Shown piece by piece: positions 36,337 through 44,410 of a stretch of 64,000 nt of DNA; position 1 is the first letter of the stretch; each line of letters begins with the position of its first letter. The notes beneath the pieces were generated by a model that was not told where the DNA came from, made no database searches, and saw only the letters and a program-made list of their open reading frames with translations. This DNA comes from Nocardia sp. NRRL S-836. GTDB taxonomy: Bacteria > Actinomycetota > Actinomycetes > Mycobacteriales > Pseudonocardiaceae. Position numbers and translations under genes: made by a program. The DNA lies in contig NZ_LGDY01000105.1 in the NCBI RefSeq assembly GCF_001279525.1, positions 1 through 64,000 of the forward strand, written 5' to 3'.

Positions 36337-37073
36337 GCACCTTCCTGTGGCAGGACGACCGGCTGGTCGAGGACTCCGGTGACGCCGGACTGCTGGTGGC
36401 GGACTCGTGGCTGGTCGCGGACGGCGTCACGCGCGGGCTTTCGCTGCACCACCACAGGTTCACCGAGGCGTGCGAACGGGCGGCCGGGCCCAGCGCGGAG
36501 GAGGTGCGCCGGTTCCTGAAGTCCGCGGCCGCCCTCGTGCCGGGCACCGGCCGCTGGTTCCCGCGCGTCGAGTGCGGGACCGACCACCGGTTGCGCCTGC
36601 GGGTGCGACCGGCTCCCGAGCGCTCGACGGGCGTGGTGCTGATGCCGCATCCGGGCCCGGACCCCCGCCGCGACCCGCGCACGAAGGGGCCGGACCTGGT
36701 GGCGATGCAGGCGTTGCGCGCGTCGGCCGCCGAGTTCGGTGCGGACGAGGTGCTGCTGCGCACCGGCGTCGGCACCGTGCTGGAGGGCGCGCTCAGCTCG
36801 ATCGTGTGGTGGCGCGGCGACCGGTTGTGCGTGCCCGATCCGAGCCTGCCCGTGCTGGACGGCGTGACGCGCCGGTTGCTCGTCGGCCTGGCCGCCCGGC
36901 GAGGGGTGCCGGTGCGGCCCGAGCGCTGCGATCTGGCCTCTTTGGACGGACTGGAGGTGTGGAGCCTCAGCGCGTTGCACGGCATCCGCGTTGTGACCGG
37001 GTGGCGGGAGTGCGAGCTGACGGCCGGTCCCGCCGTGCGGGCGGCCGAGTGGCGCGCGGTGCTGCACCCTTGA
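36333..37073 (+). CDS. class IV aminotransferase fold, PabC-like
   Basis: A 246-residue PLP enzyme of fold type IV, similar to 4-amino-4-deoxychorismate lyase. The PLP lysine is in RTKGPDLVAMQALR, and GTVLEGALSSIVWWRGDRL is the conserved cofactor-binding region. ADC lyase releases pyruvate to form p-aminobenzoate, which would complete the two-gene PABA route with the PabAB fusions at 18444 and 21533. GTG 36333 overlaps the preceding stop (GTGA). Branched-chain or D-amino acid transaminase is an alternative in this family. Confidence 0.8.
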   Translation: MSTFLWQDDRLVEDSGDAGLLVADSWLVADGVTRGLSLHHHRFTEACERAAGPSAEEVRRFLKSAAALVPGTGRWFPRVECGTDHRLRLRVRPAPERSTGVVLMPHPGPDPRRDPRTKGPDLVAMQALRASAAEFGADEVLLRTGVGTVLEGALSSIVWWRGDRLCVPDPSLPVLDGVTRRLLVGLAARRGVPVRPERCDLASLDGLEVWSLSALHGIRVVTGWRECELTAGPAVRAAEWRAVLHP

Positions 37074-37105
37074 CGGTACTGACCGTTCTGTCTGCTACCG
37101 TCGTG

Positions 37106-37693
37106 ATGGTGCACAACGCTCGAGGCCAGGTCTCCGAAGCGCGGGCCCGCCTGCTCGCCACGGCCACCCGGATCTTCTACGCCGAGGGGCTGCACTCCGT
37201 CGGGATCGACCGGATCGTCGCGGAGGCGAAGGTCACCCGCGCCACCCTCTACCGGCACTTCGCCGGCAAGGACGAGCTCGTCGTCGCCTACCTCCAGACC
37301 GTCGCGGGGATGGAACGCGACCAGGTCGACCAGGCCGTCGCGGGTGGTCTGCCCGCCGCCGACGTGCTGCGCGCCGTCGCCGGGTCGATCGCCGCGGGCA
37401 TCGAGTCGGCCGGGTTCCGCGGGTGCGCGTTCCTCAACGCCGCCGCCGAGTACCCCGACCGCGCGCATCCGGTGCTGAAGGCCGTCCTCGACCACCGCGA
37501 GTGGTTCCTGAGCACCGTCACGGACCTGTTCGCGCAGATCGACGCGGAGTCGGCGGCACGCGCTGGCCGGCACTTCGTGATGCTCCGCGACGGGGCGATG
37601 GCGGCGGGGTGCCTGACCGACTCGGTGGAGGTCGGGGAGACGTTCCTGGCCGGGGTCGAGGGCCTGCTCCGGTCGCGGACCGGCGCGAACTGA
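37106..37693 (+). CDS. TetR-family transcriptional regulator
   Basis: A 195-residue TetR protein: LLATATRIFYAEGLHSVGID then KVTRATLYRHFAGKDELV forms the DNA-binding head. ATG 37106 lies four bases after a TACCGT hexamer, and ACGGT-ACTG-ACCGT (37073-37086) just upstream is a likely operator. It follows the cluster's PabC-like gene by 32 bases on the same strand but has its own promoter, so membership of the cluster is uncertain. Its 3' end is one base from the convergent MarR gene. Confidence 0.88.
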   Translation: MVHNARGQVSEARARLLATATRIFYAEGLHSVGIDRIVAEAKVTRATLYRHFAGKDELVVAYLQTVAGMERDQVDQAVAGGLPAADVLRAVAGSIAAGIESAGFRGCAFLNAAAEYPDRAHPVLKAVLDHREWFLSTVTDLFAQIDAESAARAGRHFVMLRDGAMAAGCLTDSVEVGETFLAGVEGLLRSRTGAN

Positions 37694-37694
37694 C

Positions 37695-38117
37695 TCAGCC
37701 GGTCGTGCGCAGCGCGCGGTGCAGCAACGCCGTGAGCTTCCGCAGCTCGTCCTCGTCGAGGTTCGCCAGCGGTGTGGTCCGCAGCGTCGCCCGCAGCACC
37801 TCGTCACGGACCCGGCGCCCCTTGGCCGTGAGGCTCAGCACCCGCGACCGGCGGTCGGCCGGGTCCACGGACCGCTCCACCAGCCCCCGGTCGACGAGCT
37901 GACCGGTCACGAACGTCAGGTTCGGCGCGTTGCAGTGCAACCGCTCTGTCATGACCTTCATCGACGGCGGCGGCTCCGCCGGGTCGATGGCCCACAGCGC
38001 TTGGAAGGTCGCCTCGGTCAGCCGGTGCTCGCTCAGCACGGGCCCGATCAGGTCGACGGTCCGCATCCACACGTCGTAGGTCGCGGCCACTGCCGCGGTG
38101 AGGTCGGCCGCCGTCAT
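37695..38117 (-). CDS. MarR-family transcriptional regulator
   Basis: A 140-residue MarR protein: PPSMKVMTERLHCNAPNLTF and the wing DPADRRSRVLSLTAKG are clear. It is divergent from an SDR gene, with two perfect 15-bp palindromes in between, so it most likely represses both. ATG 38117. Ligand unknown; the SDR is its only visible target. Confidence 0.9.
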   Translation of the reverse strand: MTAADLTAAVAATYDVWMRTVDLIGPVLSEHRLTEATFQALWAIDPAEPPPSMKVMTERLHCNAPNLTFVTGQLVDRGLVERSVDPADRRSRVLSLTAKGRRVRDEVLRATLRTTPLANLDEDELRKLTALLHRALRTTG

Positions 38118-38136
38118 GCCGCCAATCCTACTGATT

Positions 38137-38185
38137 CTTCGAGTCTCGAAGTACTCTGCTAGCGTTGGTGCTTCGAGACTCGAAG
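38137..38185. promoter_or_regulatory. pair of perfect MarR operators
   Basis: CTTCGAGTCTCGAAG at 38137-38151 and CTTCGAGACTCGAAG at 38171-38185 are both perfect 7-1-7 palindromes, 34 bases apart, in the 82-base gap between the divergent MarR and SDR genes. The CTTCGA half-sites recur in the operators of the MarR gene at 40287. Confidence 0.8.
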
Positions 38186-38199
38186 TAAAGGAGGCCGTT

Positions 38200-39015
38200 G
38201 TGAGCCACGGGTACCGCGGTGTCACCGCGTTGGTCACCGGCGCGTCCAAGGGGCTGGGCCGTGAGCTGGCGCTGGAACTGGCCCGCCGGGGTGCGCGGGT
38301 GGTCCTGCTCGCCCGCTCCGAGGGCGATCTGCGCGAGCTGGCCGGGCAGCTCCGGGAACGGCACGGCGACGCGCGGCCGGAGGTGATCACCGCCGACCTC
38401 GCCGCCGCCGACGGCCCGCGCGAGGTCCTGCGCGCGCTGCGGGAACGCGACCTGACCGTGGACCTGCTCGTCAACAACGCCGGTGCGGGCAGCGCGGGCC
38501 CGTTCCTCGACCGGCCGCTCGACCCGCAGCTGCGCTCGATCCACCTCAACGCCGGCGGCCTGGTCGAGCTGACCCACGCGATCGGCCGCGACCTGGTCGA
38601 GCGCGGTACGGGCGGCATCGTCACCGTCGCTTCCACCGCGGCCTTCCAGCCCATGCCGTACCAGGCCGTCTACGCCGCCACCAAGGCGTTCGTGCTGTTC
38701 TTCACCGAGGCCCTCGCCGAGGAGCTGCGCGGCACGGGCGTCCACGTGATGGCGGCGCACCCCGGCGCGATCGCGACCGGGTTCTTCGACGGCACCTCGG
38801 CCACGATCGACCCGGCCTTCGCCGACCTCCCGGACGTCGTCGCGCGCAGGCTGCTCGACGACTACGCCCGACGCCGTGCCGTCTCCTACCCCGGCCGCGC
38901 GGTGAACCGGGGGATGACCTGGGCGGCCCGCCTGCTCCCGCGCACCGCCGTCACCCGCGTCACCGGCGCGCTGAACCGCCGCCTGCGCCTGCACCAGGTG
39001 GTCGACCTGGTCTGA
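38200..39015 (+). CDS. short-chain dehydrogenase/reductase
   Basis: A 271-residue SDR of the DltE/YqjQ-like type: TGASKGLG, NNAGAG, the catalytic serine in ASTAAFQPM and the pair YAATK. A hydrophobic, Arg-rich tail (MTWAARLLPRTAV) follows, as in membrane-associated members acting on lipids or steroids. GTG 38200 follows AAGGAGG. It is controlled by the divergent MarR regulator through the two palindromes. Substrate unknown. Confidence 0.88.
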   Translation: MSHGYRGVTALVTGASKGLGRELALELARRGARVVLLARSEGDLRELAGQLRERHGDARPEVITADLAAADGPREVLRALRERDLTVDLLVNNAGAGSAGPFLDRPLDPQLRSIHLNAGGLVELTHAIGRDLVERGTGGIVTVASTAAFQPMPYQAVYAATKAFVLFFTEALAEELRGTGVHVMAAHPGAIATGFFDGTSATIDPAFADLPDVVARRLLDDYARRRAVSYPGRAVNRGMTWAARLLPRTAVTRVTGALNRRLRLHQVVDLV

Positions 39016-39186
39016 GCACCCGCAGCCCGTCGGCCATCGCGCCGAGTGACGTCCGAGGTGGACGCGATGGCGTCGAACTCGGGCGGGCACCGGGCTGATC
39101 GCGCCGATGACCGGTTCCCAGAGCGCGCGACACCGCCGACGGTCATCGGGCCAGTGTCATGGCCCTTTTCTCGGTGAGGAGCGGCG

Positions 39187-40131
39187 TCAGGCGGTGGGGG
39201 AGAGGACGACGACCTTGCCGATCACCGCGCCCGTGGCGGCCTCGGCGTGCAGTGCGGGCAGCTCGGTCAGCGGCACCCGTCGGCTGACCTCGACGCGCAG
39301 CTCGCCGCTGTCGACCCGGGCCACCAGCTCGGCCAGCTGAGCCGCGTCGCTGCGGACGTAGAGGTCGATACCGCGCACGTCGCGTTCCTCGTCGGACGGC
39401 GCGGGCATCCACACGGTCGTGTTCACGACGGCACCGCCGGGCCGGACCAGCGTGGCCAGTGCGGCGAGCTCGGCCGGGTCGACCGGCGCGAGGTTGATCG
39501 CCAGGTCCACCGGCTCGGTGACCGCCGCGGTCACGCTCGTCGTGGTGTGGTCGACGACCTCGTCGGCACCGGCTGCCTCGACCGCGGCACTGCTGCGCGG
39601 GCTGGCCGTGGCGATCACGTGGGCACCGGCGCCCTTGGCGAGCTGCACGGCGTAACCGCCGACCGCACCGCCCGCGCCGTTGATCAGCACGCGCTGCCCG
39701 GCGGTCAGCTTGCCGTGGTCGAAGAGCGCCTGCCACGCCGTGAGGGCCACCACCGGCAGTGCGGCCGCATCGGGCAGAGAGATGCTCTTGGGTGCCGATG
39801 CCAGTGCCTCGGCCGGTGCGAGCACGTACTCGGCGGCCGCACCGGGCCTGTTCATCGGCAGGAAGCCGACGACCTCGTCACCGACGGCGATCCCGTCCAC
39901 GCCTTCGCCCAGCGCGTCGACCGTGCCGGCGACGTCGAGGCCGGGGGTGTGCGGCAGCTCCACCGGGATGGGGCCCTGCATGAAGCCGCCGCGGATGTTG
40001 CCGTCGACGGAGTTGAACGACGTCGCGGCGACGCGGACCAGCACCTGGCCGGCGCCGGGTACCGGCACCTCCACGTCCTCGTGGCGCAGGACTTCAGGGG
40101 CGCCGTACTCGTGGAAACGCACTGCCTTCAT
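39187..40131 (-). CDS. zinc-independent quinone/alkenal reductase (MDR superfamily)
   Basis: A 314-residue NADPH-dependent oxidoreductase of the quinone oxidoreductase group. MKAVRFHEYGAPEVL and HTPGLDVAGTVDALG begin it; the dinucleotide site is INGAGGAVGGYAVQLA; no zinc-ligand cysteines are present. It reduces electrophilic quinones or enones. It is divergent from a MarR gene with three palindromes between them, which suggests induction by quinones or other electrophiles. The 170 bases between it and the SDR gene at 38200 contain nothing I recognise. Confidence 0.88.
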   Translation of the reverse strand: MKAVRFHEYGAPEVLRHEDVEVPVPGAGQVLVRVAATSFNSVDGNIRGGFMQGPIPVELPHTPGLDVAGTVDALGEGVDGIAVGDEVVGFLPMNRPGAAAEYVLAPAEALASAPKSISLPDAAALPVVALTAWQALFDHGKLTAGQRVLINGAGGAVGGYAVQLAKGAGAHVIATASPRSSAAVEAAGADEVVDHTTTSVTAAVTEPVDLAINLAPVDPAELAALATLVRPGGAVVNTTVWMPAPSDEERDVRGIDLYVRSDAAQLAELVARVDSGELRVEVSRRVPLTELPALHAEAATGAVIGKVVVLSPTA

Positions 40132-40156
40132 CGGGGGTCTCCCTGACTCGCGGATG

Positions 40157-40271
40157 TTGCTTCGAACTTGAAGCAACTGCGGACGACGCTACAGCTGCTT
40201 CGAATTCGAAGCAAGTGACGTGCGGCACCCAGGGTGGTCTTCGTGCTGGGTCGGCTCCTTCGAATTCGAAG
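40157..40271. promoter_or_regulatory. three palindromic MarR operators
   Basis: In the 155-base divergent gap between the reductase and MarR genes: an imperfect site with arms TTGCTTCGAA and CTTGAAGCAA at 40157-40176, a perfect GCTTCGAATTCGAAGC at 40197-40212, and a perfect CTTCGAATTCGAAG at 40258-40271, the last only 15 bases before the MarR start. Confidence 0.8.
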
Positions 40272-40286
40272 CAGTAAACTCGGGCC

Positions 40287-40790
40287 ATGTCCGCTCCGCC
40301 GCCGTCGCTCGACCCGGTCCAGCTCGGCGCCTACTTCACCCTCGTCGAGGTGACCAGCCTGCTCCGGCACGCGGTCGAGCAGCAGCTGCGGGAGGCCGGT
40401 GACCTCAGCTACGTGCAGTTCCAGCTGCTGGCCCGGCTCGGCGACTCACCCACGGGCAGCCACCGCATGACCGACCTGGCCGACGGCGTCGTCTACAGCC
40501 GCAGCGGCCTGACCTACCAGGCGGGGCTGCTGGAGAAGGCGGGCCTGGTCGTACGTGCCCCCTCGGCCGACGACGAGCGGAGCGTCACCGTCACGATCAC
40601 CGACGCCGGCCGCGCGCTGCTGGCGCGGGTGCTGCCCGGTCACGTCGAGGTCGTCAGCGGCCTGCTCTTCGAGCCGCTCTCCCGGCAGGACGTCCAGGCG
40701 CTGGCCGGGCTGCTGGCGCCGGTGCGCGACCACATGCGGTCGACGCCACCCCGTTCCGCCGCACCCCGCCGGCGCAAGGGCAAGGCCTGA
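40287..40790 (+). CDS. MarR-family transcriptional regulator
   Basis: A 167-residue MarR protein: RMTDLADGVVYSRSGLTYQA and the wing PSADDERSVTVTITDAG. It belongs to the group of larger MarR regulators (N-terminal helices about 35 residues). ATG 40287 lies just after the third CTTCGA palindrome. It should repress itself and the quinone reductase. The C-terminal tail is very basic (PRRRKGKA). Confidence 0.9.
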   Translation: MSAPPPSLDPVQLGAYFTLVEVTSLLRHAVEQQLREAGDLSYVQFQLLARLGDSPTGSHRMTDLADGVVYSRSGLTYQAGLLEKAGLVVRAPSADDERSVTVTITDAGRALLARVLPGHVEVVSGLLFEPLSRQDVQALAGLLAPVRDHMRSTPPRSAAPRRRKGKA

Positions 40791-40868
40791 CCGGCCCAAT
40801 AGCAGATGTTTTCTCGTCCAGGTGTGAAACGACGAGGATTCTCCGGCTGTCGAACGCCCCGATTTACC

Positions 40869-40904
40869 CGATCGTGTGAATGAGCGCCACTATTCACACG
40901 ATCG
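40869..40904. repeat. perfect 13-bp inverted repeat
   Basis: CGATCGTGTGAAT and ATTCACACGATCG are separated by ten bases (40882-40891). It lies 78 bases after the MarR stop and 111 bases before the secreted-protein gene. It may be the terminator of the MarR gene or an operator for the next gene; there is no T run. ATCGCGTGAT right after it looks like a third partial half-site, which favours an operator. Confidence 0.55.
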
Positions 40905-41015
40905 CGTGATGACGGATTTCAGAGTTCCGCGGTGGTCTCGCTACGGTTCGGGCGTTGCGGCCGGTGTAGTTGCTTGCCCAATCCTGATCGATCACAACTG
41001 TTCTAGGAGATTTTC

Positions 41016-41252
41016 GTGCTGAAGAAGGCAGGAGCGGCCCTCGCCATCGCGGGCGCTTTCCTCGGTGTTGGTTCCCAGGCGCTGGCCGACACCCCCGACC
41101 TCGACGTGACCGAGCAGGTCGGCCTGGTCGACCTGGACGACACCGAGATCCTCAGCGACATCAACGCCTGCTTCATCGACGTCAACGTCATCGCGGTGCC
41201 GGTGCTGTCCGACAACGACAGCGGCCTGTGCGGAAACCCCGACGACAAGTGA
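41016..41252 (+). CDS. small secreted rodlin-like protein
   Basis: A 78-residue protein with a clear Sec signal peptide (MLKKAGAALAIAGAFLGVGS, cleavage after QALA) and a mature part of about 54 residues rich in Asp, Val and Ile with two cysteines (NACFIDVNVIAVPVL, SGLCGNPDDK). The MLKKA start and the VNVIAVPVLS core resemble rodlin- or chaplin-associated small surface proteins of spore-forming actinomycetes. It is probably secreted, with a disulfide, and may take part in the aerial surface layer. Start ATG 41016 with AGGAGA upstream. Confidence 0.6.
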   Translation: MLKKAGAALAIAGAFLGVGSQALADTPDLDVTEQVGLVDLDDTEILSDINACFIDVNVIAVPVLSDNDSGLCGNPDDK

Positions 41253-41520
41253 TGTGAAACGACGTTTCCTCCGGTTGCGTCGTTGTCGTGGTGGTGGAAC
41301 GGGGCCGTTGCGGAAACGCTGGGCTCCGTTCCTGCCGTTGAGGTCGTTGCACCGGACCGGCTGATACTTCGGGGATCGGCCGTTGTGTTCTTCCGCGCGA
41401 CGAGACGGCGAAAATCGGTAATGGCGTGACGCCTGGCTGACCCCCACGGCTGAGCGCCGCGCCAGCACCGGGTGGCAGAGGCCTGTCGTCGTCTCGCGGC
41501 GAGGGCCTACGGTGGACCGC

Positions 41521-42303
41521 GTGACGACCACCGCGGAGGTTGGGAACCAGGCGGACGACCGCATCCGGCGCCTGGAGTCGAGGCTGGTCCGCGAGTACGA
41601 CGAGGTGCCGCCGAGCCTCGTGCACGAGTGGATCGAACGTGCCCGGTCGCGTTTCGGCGGCGCGCGGCTGCAGGAGTACGTCCCGTTGTTCGTGGCCCGC
41701 GAGGTGCGGGCAGCCGCACTGACCTTCCCGTCGGTGCCGCCGCAGCCGGCCGGAACATCGCTGTCGACCTGGGCGCGGAACACCGCACGGCGCCTGCTGG
41801 CTGCCGAGCTGCCCCGCCGTTGGGCTCACACGGCCGGTGTGGCGCGCCGGGCCGAACACGTGGCGCGCGTGCTGCCGGCGCCGGACCGCGACCTGCTCGT
41901 CGCCGCGGCGTGGCTGCACGACATCGGCTACGCGGCCGAACTCGCCGACACCGGCCTGCACCCGCTGGACGGGGCACGCTACCTGCGCCGGGCCGGTGTG
42001 CAGGACCGCGTGTGCGGCCTGGTGGCCTACCACTCCGGCGCCGCCGCGGTCGCCGAGCTGACCGGCCTGGCCGGCGCCCTCCGCGAGTTCGCGGACAACC
42101 AGGGCCGGCTGCGCGACGCGCTCTGGTACTGCGACATGAGCACCGGTCCGGACGGCCAGCCGACGACCGTGCAGAGCCGGCTCGCCGAGATCCGGCAGCG
42201 CCGCGGACCCGACGACCCGGTCGTGCGCGCCCTCGCGTTGAACGGCGATGAACGCCTGGCCGCGGTCCGGCGCACGCACCGGCTGCTGCGCCGCGCGTTC
42301 TGA
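41521..42303 (+). CDS. HD-domain phosphohydrolase
   Basis: About 260 residues. Residues about 1-85 form a helical N-terminal domain with a three-helix-bundle look (RIRRLESRLVREYDEVPP) seen in several actinomycete HD proteins; the HD domain follows with WAHTAGVARRAEHV, the metal-binding AAWLHDIGYA and a late histidine in VAYHSG. Such domains hydrolyse nucleotides or phosphodiesters. GTG 41521 is seven bases after TACGGT (leaderless) and is preferred over the start at 41512. The 268 bases before it hold only its promoter and no other recognisable feature. Confidence 0.82.
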   Translation: MTTTAEVGNQADDRIRRLESRLVREYDEVPPSLVHEWIERARSRFGGARLQEYVPLFVAREVRAAALTFPSVPPQPAGTSLSTWARNTARRLLAAELPRRWAHTAGVARRAEHVARVLPAPDRDLLVAAAWLHDIGYAAELADTGLHPLDGARYLRRAGVQDRVCGLVAYHSGAAAVAELTGLAGALREFADNQGRLRDALWYCDMSTGPDGQPTTVQSRLAEIRQRRGPDDPVVRALALNGDERLAAVRRTHRLLRRAF

Positions 42304-42477
42304 ACCACGATCACGGACCTCATCGCCTCGACTGATCGTCCGGTCGCGTCGTGGGGCTGCCGCCCACCGGACGCCGGGTGCGTGACAGTCGAATCATTCG
42401 ACAGTGCGTTCGCGGTTGAGCCGCCGAGCGGCTTTGTACGTACTCCCGATCATGCACGGCACGATCGAGGAGGACGC

Positions 42478-44340
42478 ATGACGCACCGCACAGTCGACAG
42501 ACGGAAGTTCCGCCTGATCGCCTCGTTGTCGGCGGTGGCCGTGGTCGCGGCGGCCACGGCCACCGTGGCGCTGGCCGCCAAGGACGGTGAGCCGGCGCCG
42601 CTTGGCGCGTTCGTGCCCATCGAGCGGGTGAACAAGAACGTCGTGAACCCCGAGGTCGGCCAGAACGGGGCCGGCGGTGTGTTCACGGTCGACTGCGGCA
42701 CGAACGAGAAGGGCAAGTTCAGCGCCGACAACCCGGTCGCCCAGCCGGGTCTGAAGCACGGTGCCCAGCACGTGCACGACTTCGTCGGCAACCTCTCGAT
42801 CAGCGCCGAGTCGACCGACGACAGCCTGCTCGACTCCGAGACGACCTGCCGCAACGGTGACCGCTCATCCTACTTCTGGCCGGTCCTGCGCATCAACCCC
42901 AAGGCCAACCCGCAGGACGTCGGCTCCACTCCGGACAAGGTCAAGGAGACGGGACCGGGCGAGGTCGCGTGTCCCGGCGTCGGCGACCGGCTGCCCGCCG
43001 TGCCGCAGCGGGTCCGTGACGAGGTGACCAGGAACCTCCAGCTGCTGGAGCAGCAGCTCAAGGAAGCCAACGAGCGCGTCGCGCGCAACGAGAACCCCGC
43101 CGACCCGAACTTCGTCAACAACGCGATCCTCGGTCCGCTGCGCAGCAAGCGGGTCGCCACCCTCGACCGCATCGCGATCGCCATCGGCCGGTCCGCGCGC
43201 AAGCCGAACCTGGTCTCGCTGGCCGACTGCGACCTGCGCTTCGGCCACGGCAACCACGGCGGTGCGGGCCACGGCGAGCACTCGAAGCCGCGCAAGTTCG
43301 CCGCGGACGGCGTTCTCCAGCAGGCCGGCCAGAACGGCGCCGAGCAGAACGGCGCCGAGCAGGACGCCGCCACGCCGACGATCAAGTGCCCGTCCGTGCG
43401 CGGTGCGCTGCCCGGCGTGCCGGACCAGGCCGTCGACGAGGTCGACCGCAACCTCGCGTTGCTGGACAAGCAGATCGCCGAGGCCAACCAGCGCCTGGTG
43501 ACCACCAAGGGGCAGGGCGGCCCCAACTTCGTCGACAACGCGATCCTCGGGCCGTTGAAGGACAAGCGGGTCGCGACGCTCGACCGGATCGCGATCGCGA
43601 TCGGCCGCAACGCGGAGCGGCCGCAGGGGCTGGAACGCCTCGCGCCGTGTGGCCTGAACGAGAACAACGAGGGCGGCAACAACAACGGCGGCAACAACAA
43701 CGGCAACGGGAACAACGGCAACGGCGGCAACAACAACGGCGGTGCGACCACCACCACCGCCCCGCCGCTCGCCGCGCCCAGTGGCAAGAACCTGGAGCTC
43801 GTCGGCAACAACGGCAAGATCGTCCGACCGGCCCAGGTGAAGATCGAGTACCGCGGCAACGCGACCAGCAAGGTCACGGCCATGCCGAAGTTCCTGAAGA
43901 TGGTCACCGGTGACGCCAAGCCGACCAGCCGCGGCCCCGCCAACGCCCGCGCGACGTGGACGTGCAGCGGCTTCGATGACCGCCTGTCCGACAAGTACGT
44001 GATCTGCCCGAACGGCAGCAAGGTCATGCGGGTGCACGACTTCGCGGGCTGCTGGGACGGTCAGAACGCCGACAGCGCCAACCACCGCGACCACGTCCGG
44101 TTCGCCGACAAGAAGACCGGCGCCTGCCCGCAGGGCTTCCGCGCCATCCCGCAGCTGCGGATCAGCATCTCCTACGACATCTCCCGCGACGTCCAGCAGA
44201 AGGGCCAGTACCAGCTCGACGCGTTCCCGGAGGAGAACCACAACCCGTTCTCCGACCACAACGACTTCGCGAACGTCAACTCCGAGGAGACGATGGCGAA
44301 GATCGTGAAGTGCGTGAACGACGGGCGCAAGTGCTCCTGA
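42478..44340 (+). CDS. secreted DUF1996 protein with internal tandem repeat
   Basis: A 620-residue exported protein. A basic N-terminus and hydrophobic stretch (LIASLSAVAVVAAATATVAL) form the signal or anchor. The DUF1996 fold begins with GVFTVDCGTNEKG and HGAQHVHDFVGNLS and ends with VMRVHDFAGCWDGQNA and QLRISISYDI. Between the two halves lie two related units of about 85 residues (first about 165-250, second about 303-388), each ending FV-NAILGPL-KRVATLDRIAIAIG, then an Asn/Gly linker. Cysteines are frequent, suggesting disulfides. ATG 42478 has GAGGAGG upstream. Cell-wall or polysaccharide binding is plausible but unproven. Confidence 0.8.
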   Translation: MTHRTVDRRKFRLIASLSAVAVVAAATATVALAAKDGEPAPLGAFVPIERVNKNVVNPEVGQNGAGGVFTVDCGTNEKGKFSADNPVAQPGLKHGAQHVHDFVGNLSISAESTDDSLLDSETTCRNGDRSSYFWPVLRINPKANPQDVGSTPDKVKETGPGEVACPGVGDRLPAVPQRVRDEVTRNLQLLEQQLKEANERVARNENPADPNFVNNAILGPLRSKRVATLDRIAIAIGRSARKPNLVSLADCDLRFGHGNHGGAGHGEHSKPRKFAADGVLQQAGQNGAEQNGAEQDAATPTIKCPSVRGALPGVPDQAVDEVDRNLALLDKQIAEANQRLVTTKGQGGPNFVDNAILGPLKDKRVATLDRIAIAIGRNAERPQGLERLAPCGLNENNEGGNNNGGNNNGNGNNGNGGNNNGGATTTTAPPLAAPSGKNLELVGNNGKIVRPAQVKIEYRGNATSKVTAMPKFLKMVTGDAKPTSRGPANARATWTCSGFDDRLSDKYVICPNGSKVMRVHDFAGCWDGQNADSANHRDHVRFADKKTGACPQGFRAIPQLRISISYDISRDVQQKGQYQLDAFPEENHNPFSDHNDFANVNSEETMAKIVKCVNDGRKCS

Positions 44341-44360
44341 CCCCTGCTCCGGCGTGACCC

Positions 44361-44410
44361 CGCACGGGTGGAGCTTTCCCTGACCGTCAAAGGGAAGCTC
44401 CACCCGTGCG
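44361..44410. terminator. hairpin terminator between convergent genes
   Basis: Arms of 20 and 21 bases (CGCACGGGTGGAGCTTTCCC and its complement, one bulged T) enclose a nine-base loop. It follows the DUF1996 stop (44340) by 20 bases and ends at the stop of the convergent dehydratase gene, so it can serve both. Confidence 0.85.

Noticed and set aside
38886..39146. A minus-strand frame of 86 codons between the SDR and reductase genes.
   Set aside because: It overlaps the SDR gene and has no ribosome site or recognisable motif; a short stretch looks protein-like but not enough to call.
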